Program-made: the position numbers and the translations under genes
Notes under the pieces: generated by a model
The model's database searches: none
Told to the model about the DNA's origin: nothing
Seen by the model: the letters and a program-made list of their open reading frames with translations, nothing else
From: Capsicum annuum
Taxonomy: Eukaryota; Streptophyta; Magnoliopsida; Solanales; Solanaceae
Direction: 5' to 3'
DNA: 64,000 bases
Assembly (NCBI RefSeq): GCF_002878395.1
Contig: NC_061121.1
Coordinates: 130,483,946 to 130,547,945 of the forward strand
Part shown: positions 57,753-64,000 of the stretch, piece by piece
Position numbering within the stretch: position 1 is the first letter of the stretch
How the letters are laid out: every line of letters starts with the position of its first letter

Positions 57753-59808
57753 CTTGTTGTTTATCTTGTTGTTCTGTTGTTAGTTGAAAGTGTTGGTTTC
57801 TGTGTAGTGACAGAAGTAGTAACATTTAGTTGAAAGTCTTGTGTTAGTTAAACTTGTGGGTTTAGAAGTGTAGTGGCAAGAATTATGGTAAGGTCGATTT
57901 ATTGAATATGTATAGCTGAATTTTTGCTTATGATTGAAATAGTAATGAAGTGATATACCCTTGCTTGTTAGATTAGTGAAGTTAGAGAAGGAGATCATTA
58001 GTTAAGGTGGATTGTTGTTTGCTTGAAGTATGAAAAGAGTTATTGATGGTTTTTGTTGTGCTAGGAAAGTATAGGTTTTGATAGAAGTACTTGGTGTTTG
58101 AGTATCGTTAATTTAGGCTTTCCTGGGATTGCAAGAGAAAGCTTAGTTGAAATTTATAGAGCTATGAAAGTAATTTAGGTGCGAATATGGGTAAATAGGA
58201 ATGATGTGAAGAATGAGGATGTGTTAAAAGATTATGAATAAGATAGGCCATATGATTATGATCGATTGTCATTGTGTACTAGTTTTTCTTAATGTAGTGT
58301 TCTATAGTTTTGAAGTGAAAATTGTGTGTGAGATTGGGTTGTAAATCATGATTAGATCTAGAAATTATGTTTGAATAGTTGATGGTTTGATGGTTGATGC
58401 TAGTTGTATGGAGGTGATCTAGTAGGCCTGAATAGTGTATGCAAGAGTGTAAGATTATGTGTTCGTAATTAAGTATGATGTAGAGATGTGCCCAAGATGC
58501 TATTGGGTTGCATTATTTTTTTAGGATTATGGCATATTATGTGGTTAGTAGTAACGTTGAGTTGCTAGGTGGAGAAACGCTAGTTAGATAATTTATGTTG
58601 TTCTTGATAGCTAAGTTAAGGAGTTATGATTGAAGATGTTGGGTCTTTTTAGTATGATTTTGTTCTCATGGTTTGGGAAAAATATAAGTATAGAAGTGTG
58701 ATCCTGGTAGGCTATGATTATGTGATTGGAGATGTAGATATGGTTGCAAATGAGAGTGTAAGTCTTTGATGATGATTATTGAAGCTAGGAATTAAGGATG
58801 GCATATGGATGGGTTGTTCAAGAATAAAGTTGGTAAGTTCAAAATTAGTTTATTCTAGTGAGTTTAGCATTTATTTGTAGATCTTAGAATGATAAAATTA
58901 CGGCTTAATCTCGAGAATATATGGAGAATGCCTTTAGGGGTATTTGTCTTAAAGTTATATGTGGTTTTAATGATAGGCTTGAATGTCATGTTGGGTGTAA
59001 GATGATGCATGCAATATGCACAAGTGAATCTATATCAAGAGTTTTAAATTAGTCATTGAAATGGTAAGGCATGTTATTCTTAGGGTGTGAGCTCTAAGAA
59101 GATATAGAATATTGAACCTTGTGGTTTGGACTAGTATTGTGGTTTGGAATGTTGTATCTTGTGATTTAGTGTTAGGCTTGATCATGGTGAGAGAACATAG
59201 TTTAGTTTAGACCTTAGTAGAAGGTTTCGCAGTGCCAATATGAGAATTATAAGTTGAATCAAATGAGTATGGTATTGAAGGGGAATAGTATAGTTGAGAG
59301 AGCATTTGATAAGTTATGCTAAGCTTGAAAGTAAGAGGTTACGTTGCCTACGGCCTAGCAATCCTATCCTAGTTTATGAGTTACATAATTATATTCCATG
59401 CTATAGAGTTATATCAGTGTTGTAATTCCTTAGTCAAATGTCTTGTTCAGAGCATGCCCAAAATTCTTTACTCCCTAATGTCAATAGAATTTCTTAGAAA
59501 AGTGCTAAAGAAATACTCCATTTGAGTTTGGGTAGTCAGTATGATCCAGTCCATATAGCCTGCAGTCTAGTTTAGCAAGCAAGGAGATAAGTTCCTATAG
59601 ATTCTTATTTTTCCAGCTAGTCTTACTATCCGCAGTCTTATACGTATGTACATTCCAAGAGGCAATGTGTTTTTGTCCAATTAAACTATGAATTCAGCTC
59701 AGTTCATGCATCAGTTTCGGTTTCAGATATTAAGTCATGCTTTAGTTCGTAAGTATCCTGTGTAGTATCACAGTCTCTTCCTAGTATTTTCATCAAATTA
59801 TTATCATT

Positions 59809-59860
59809 CGGGGATGAATGATCCCAAGAGGGGGATGCTGTAATACCCCGAGTTTTCATG
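59809..59860 (+). other. Second polypurine-tract/LTR-start-like sequence inside E8
   Basis: GGGGATGAATGATCCCAAGAGGGGGATGC is followed at 59840 by TGTAATACCCCGAG, about 290 bp before the real 3' LTR. It looks like an LTR start with its polypurine tract, but what follows does not match any E8 LTR beyond the first bases. E5 has a decayed counterpart (about 34082-34115). Confidence 0.6.
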
Positions 59861-60113
59861 TCATAAACCTCTCATCCTTTCTTATGAGATCAGATCCAGT
59901 GCAAAGTAATGGTTACTCATAAGTTGACAGTTTCATTTCTATCTTAGCCATATAGTTATTTTTTTTGAGGATTGGTGCAGTTATAGACCAGTTCAGTAGC
60001 TCATTATTCTTGAGATCCAGTGATTCAGTTCTATCATTTATACATGATAGCTTAAAGACTAATATTCCTCTGTGTTTTAGGTTAATATTCACATTCGAGG
60101 ACGAATGTTCCCT

Positions 60114-60125
60114 AGGGGGAGATAA
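60114..60125 (+). other. E8 polypurine tract
   Basis: AGGGGGAGATAA directly before the 3' LTR, after the CATTCGAGGACGAATG box (about 60094). A second GGGGATGAATG...AGAGGGGGATG TGTAATACCCC-like set occurs at 59809-59850, listed separately. Confidence 0.87.
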
Positions 60126-62732
60126 TGTAATACCCTAAATTTTCATGCTAGAATTCTAACCGTCGTTCCGGCGTGTCTAAGCTCTAATACAAGTGATTCT
60201 CACATGAATACAAGTTGCATGACCATTATCCTAGTCTATGAAGTAGTTTAGAGGTGAAAAATATTCATAGCAATGACCTAGAACAAAGTTGAGCTGAGAC
60301 CAATCGATTCATTCAAAGTTTGACATTCGATCCTACAAGGGTCAACTTCAAATGTGTATATCTCTTAATATACACAGAATTTTTCATCCCAAAAACTATA
60401 AATTGTAGATAATTGAATTATCTTTCCAACGATACCAATTTCGCAAAAATTTGATACCCGAGCGAAGAGTTATGTCAATTTTTGTAAGAGGCAGTAAGGG
60501 TGTGCGATGGGAAATTCACCGCCCAATCAAATGTGTGCGATTGGGAGTGCGAGGCATACTTAAATGTCTTCCATAAGGTGTGCGACGCAAACCTTAAGGT
60601 CTGCCATGGGTTGTGCGCCTCATACCTCACTTCCAAGTTCCAAAAACACCCTTATATATGTCTACAACACGGGATTAAACTCCCATAACACCAAAATAAG
60701 TTTACTTTCTCTCAAAATCACCTAGAACATTCATTAGGGTTCCAACCTAAAAATTCAAATATCTTAAGATTCAACCATGAGTTTTTAATAATTCTTTGAG
60801 ATTCGGAATCCCCATTCAGAGGGCTACAAGAAACACTCATTATTTTTACGAATAGAGTCCCAAGGTCAAGAGTTCATTCAAAGCTTCAATTTTAAGGTAT
60901 GTGGGGATTTTCAACAAGAACACCCTTTCGTTTTTGTGCCCAAATTGATTTTTCTTTTATGAATATACATGATTTACATGTTTTGATATGAATTTGAAGC
61001 ATGAATTTATACCCTATATGGTTTTACATGAGACTATGATACTCTCTATGTTTCGGAAGTTGAATTGAATGCGAATGATGATATTTTTGTACATAAAGCA
61101 GAATTTTCCAGATTTTAAAGTAAGTTATATATATTTATGATGAAAAGCATGAATCTTGAGAAAATTTAATATGATTTTGATGTATGAGACCTTGAATCCT
61201 AATTGGGATTGTACTTTGAGAAATTATGTTCTATAAGCACAATGAGATTTGAGTCCCAAAGCTAATTTTCTTTACCAAGATGTATGATTATAAAGCTGAA
61301 ATTTTAAGTTTTAAGTGATTACTTTTGTGCTTATGTCAGAAAGTATGAAACTTTGGAAGGTTTTATGGTGATATTTATGTATGGGTTTTTGGAACCCTAT
61401 TTGATATTATTATTTTGAGAAATGATGTGTTATAAACACCTTGAGTTTAAATAACTTGAGATGATAAAGAAGCTTTGACCTTTTGGTCGTAAAAAGGCTT
61501 GTTTTGGAAATCGAGATGAGAAAAGAAATCCACTTTTATTGATTTATTATGAAAGGGTAACATTATGGCTCCCGTTGTGAATTGTTGAAATATTCATTAG
61601 TGAATTTTCTTTTATAAAGATCTGAGCTATGTCCGGGAGTAGTCTTTAGCACCGAGTGAGAGGTATAGTAGGATTGGTACTTCCCTAGAACTACGTGCCC
61701 CCGTAGGTTGTGAGACTGAGGCTGATTTATATATAGTGATCAATAGTGAATAAAAGATTAAGGTCCTACTCCGATGGCAAGGATAGGATAGTTCTCCCCA
61801 ACGTGGATTGTATGTTGGACTCCATGTAGCTCACATGGTTTATGTCTGTTATGAGAGACTTCCAATGTGTATGTGTGTATTCTCCTATCTAATATGAAAA
61901 TTCTTATTCTTCTATCTGAGATGAAAACATATTTGTTTGAAAGACTGAGTTTGAGAAAGTCATTGTTTTTGAACGATTTAATGAACATATATTCCAAAGA
62001 GAATTGTTATGAGATTTGATTGCTTTAATGATTTGGAATCAAGATAGAAGTGAATTGAGATTTATTATGATGACTCACATGTTTCACCAGATATATTTTA
62101 CTCTCTTATGATTATGATGATTTTAATTCGAGTTAAGTGAGTCATTTATATCAGCATGCATAATTTTTATAAACTGTGATGATATTAAGATATTATTTTA
62201 TGTATGCATTGCACCCCCATATGCTCGTTACATTTCCATGGTACTGATCCACACACACCCTCTGTGTTGGGCTATATTTTCTCGTAATATAGGTACAAGG
62301 TATAGTATACATCTTCAGATCCAGTCAGTTCGCAGCATCCAGTCAGCAGGTGATGAGTCTTTTTGATTCAAGGGCTTGAGTTAGTTATATAGTTTGAGAA
62401 GTGTTGTATTTTCTTTATTCAGCCGTATTGAGTTTGGATAGTTGGGAGTCATGACCCAGCAACCTATAGTCAGTACTAGTAGAGTCTTCATAGACAGTCA
62501 GTAAAAGTTGATATATTCCATTTTGGGTTTGGTTGTAAAGGCAGTGTTGTAATCTTGTAAATTCAGTTTTGTATCTATCATATTCATAAAAGAGTTATTT
62601 TCCACAAATTTGTATAGATTTATACTTTTAATTCAGTTGCTTATGAGTTATGCTATTAAAAGGGTTAGCTTGGGGTCACTTGTAACCCTAAGCATCGTGT
62701 GATGTCTTGGGACCTAATTTTGGGGTGTTACA
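60126..62732 (+). repeat. E8 3' LTR
   Basis: TGTAATACCC to GGGGTGTTACA, 2607 bp, colinear with 54350-56911 and including the 45 bp missing there. It is followed by the CCAGC duplication. Confidence 0.93.
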
Positions 62733-63748
62733 CCAGCGTAGGTTATGAGGTGTCATCCGTTAGATAGGAATGACATACTCAGGGACCACCCGCTAGTTTA
62801 GGATTGATCTAAGGGGTCACCCGCTAGACTAGGACTGACCCCACTATCGTTGTTAGTACCCGTGGCATAGTATTAGCACCCTTCCAATTGGGGTCACAAG
62901 TTGGACCCCTATAAGCTCAGATTTGGGGCATGTAGGTTAGATGATTACCTTCCACTATCTCAGTTTTAGTCTTAATTTAGAATTCAGTACAGTTCTACAG
63001 AACTAGGACTATCAAACACAGTCACTCAGTATCAGTAATTTAGTTATCAGTAACTTCAGATATCAGTTACTCAGTTATCAGAACTCAACACTTAGCTTCA
63101 GAAAAGCTCAGATACAGTGTGTATATATATATGTATGTGCAAAGTATTATATAATTAGTATTTACAGCACTGTCAGTTATCCATGTACTCTTATATTTGG
63201 TTACTCTATGGCATTAATTTAGTTATTGTTCATACATATGAACCCTTGCATTCAGCCTTACCTCATCTAGCATACTAGTACATTCCATGTACTTACACAT
63301 ACTTTCTCTTTGCGCTATGATGTCTTATATCATACGTTTGGATTCTCAGGTTCCTGACTGCGCTTAGATAGGTTTTGTCAACAGTCGTAGATTTAGTAGT
63401 GGGTCCTCGTCTATTAAGGGCATACTTTATGTCAGTATTTCAGTTTATCAGTAGTTCAGTAGATAGATTTAGTTAGGGGCTTCTCCCATTAACTCCATAT
63501 TCAGACAGTTTAGTTAGACACTTTCAAACTAGACCAGTTCAGACAGTGTTTAGTTTTCAGATGTTTTACTAGATGTCATTATTTATCAGTATTTAGATTT
63601 CGAACCTTATGACAATTCAGCCTAATTTTCCATTTATTTTAGTATTATTATTCAGTGCTTAGAACAGATATCAGGCATGGGTTAGCATAAGGTCGTTCGA
63701 GGTTATAAGCACTGTGTAGTGTTAGGGGTACATACTTAGAGCATTACA
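62733..63748 (+). repeat. E5 3' LTR, second part
   Basis: It resumes colinearity with the E5 5' LTR at about 29840 and runs to GCATTACA at 63748, with the (TA)n run near 63122-63134, an acceptor-like region near 63330 and the U5 block near 63680. The first five bases are the second copy of the E8 duplication. Confidence 0.92.
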
Positions 63749-63753
63749 ATTAT
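63749..63753. repeat. E5 target-site duplication, right copy (ATTAT)
   Basis: Identical to 28344-28348. Confidence 0.9.
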
Positions 63754-63780
63754 AAACTTTGTTAAATTCTAAAAGATGAC

Positions 63781-63892
63781 ATTGATACCCAACAAGGTTG
63801 GAGGATAATTATGAGGATATATTGATACCCAACATGGTTGAAAAATAATTATGATGATATATTGATGCCCAGCAAGGCTGGAGGATGATTAT
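63781..63892 (+). repeat. 40-bp tandem repeat (2.8 copies)
   Basis: Units start ATTGATACCCAACAAGG at 63781, ATTGATACCCAACATGG at 63821 and ATTGATGCCCAGCAAGG at 63861, the last one shortened to 32 bp. It lies in the old sequence that E5 interrupted. Confidence 0.92.
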
Positions 63893-63955
63893 ATTGATGT
63901 GCCTATGTGTACATCTACTAATTTTGAGTCAACCTATGCCATATGTAAGGAAATT

Positions 63956-63957
63956 AT

Positions 63958-63995
<38 letters not shown>

Positions 63996-63996
63996 T
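63956..63996 (+). repeat. (CA)n(TA)n microsatellite
   Basis: A run of CA repeats from about 63958 passes directly into TA repeats near the end of the window. Confidence 0.92.
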
Positions 63997-64000
63997 TATA

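Larger units (their letters stand above)
56929..60113 (+). other. E8 internal region, non-coding
   Basis: No gag start where the other elements have one (about 200 bases after the primer site), and no protease, RT or integrase pattern. Open frames are all short. From about 59180 to 59950 it aligns with E5 (33540-34200) and with E6. The middle part (57200-59100) has no counterpart in the window and could be captured or simply diverged sequence. It contains a 45-bp duplication 91 bp apart at 57616-57752. Confidence 0.82.
54350..62732 (+). mobile_element. E8, non-autonomous LTR element with no coding capacity (LARD-like)
   Basis: Two LTRs of about 2.56 and 2.61 kb, similar to each other along their whole length; an iMet primer site; a 3.2-kb internal region without gag, protease, RT or integrase on either strand; a polypurine tract; and a perfect 5-bp duplication. 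It must have depended on proteins of another element for copying. The close LTRs and intact duplication suggest it is among the younger insertions here. Confidence 0.9.
28349..63748 (+). mobile_element. E5, gag-only (pol-less) LTR retrotransposon, expanded by nested insertions
   Basis: 5' LTR 28349-30854, primer site, gag plus protease remnant, non-coding tail, polypurine tract at 52831, and 3' LTR 52844-54349 resumed at 62733-63748. Without insertions it would be about 8.8 kb. Its own internal sequence is 30855-34211 plus 52430-52843, about 3.77 kb. No RT, RNase H or integrase can be found, and the closely related E6 also lacks them. E6 (with E7 inside) and E8 are insertions in it. Confidence 0.88.

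Overview
The window looks like repeat-rich intergenic DNA from a large plant genome. LTR length, lineage and the tRNA-iMet-type primer sites fit Tekay/Del-like chromoviruses of a dicot. Solanaceae is my best guess, from general resemblance only. I find no intact host gene, tRNA, rRNA or CRISPR array. Almost every base belongs to nested, decayed Ty3/gypsy LTR retrotransposons, labelled E1-E8 here.

Left half (1-24084), a stack of insertions. E1 (plus strand, 167-9034, complete LTRs, damaged gag-pol) sits in the integrase C-terminal codons of E2 (minus strand; 1-166 plus 9035-16170; its 3' LTR lies off the left edge). E2 abuts E3 in the middle of E3's reverse transcriptase. E3 is an Athila/Tat-type element (minus strand, 16171-21109). 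E3's 5' LTR abuts the gag of E4 (minus strand, 21110-24084).

Middle (24085-28343): old, gene-free DNA. It holds two probable LTR remnants and a 59-bp tandem duplication.

Right half (28344-63753): one element, E5, stretched to 35.4 kb by later insertions and still flanked by a perfect 5-bp target duplication (ATTAT). Inside it lies E6, an opposite-strand member of the same family (34212-52429). E6's 5' LTR is interrupted by E7, a chromovirus with a full but mutated gag-pol and chromodomain-type tail (40766-49803). E5's 3' LTR is interrupted by E8 (54350-62732, perfect CCAGC duplication).

Biology. E5 and E6 carry gag and a protease remnant but no RT, RNase H or integrase, and their internal regions have nearly the same length (about 3.77 and 3.75 kb). 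They look like a replicating gag-only non-autonomous family. E8 has a 3.2-kb internal region with no coding capacity (LARD-like), yet its last kilobase aligns with the same part of E5 and E6. E2 shares gag type, LTR end and 3' tail with E5/E6 and is a candidate autonomous relative. Several LTR families share promoter-proximal CpG-rich blocks with a GCGACGC core inside perfect palindromes, and a donor-like/acceptor-like pair that could bound an intron inside the LTR.
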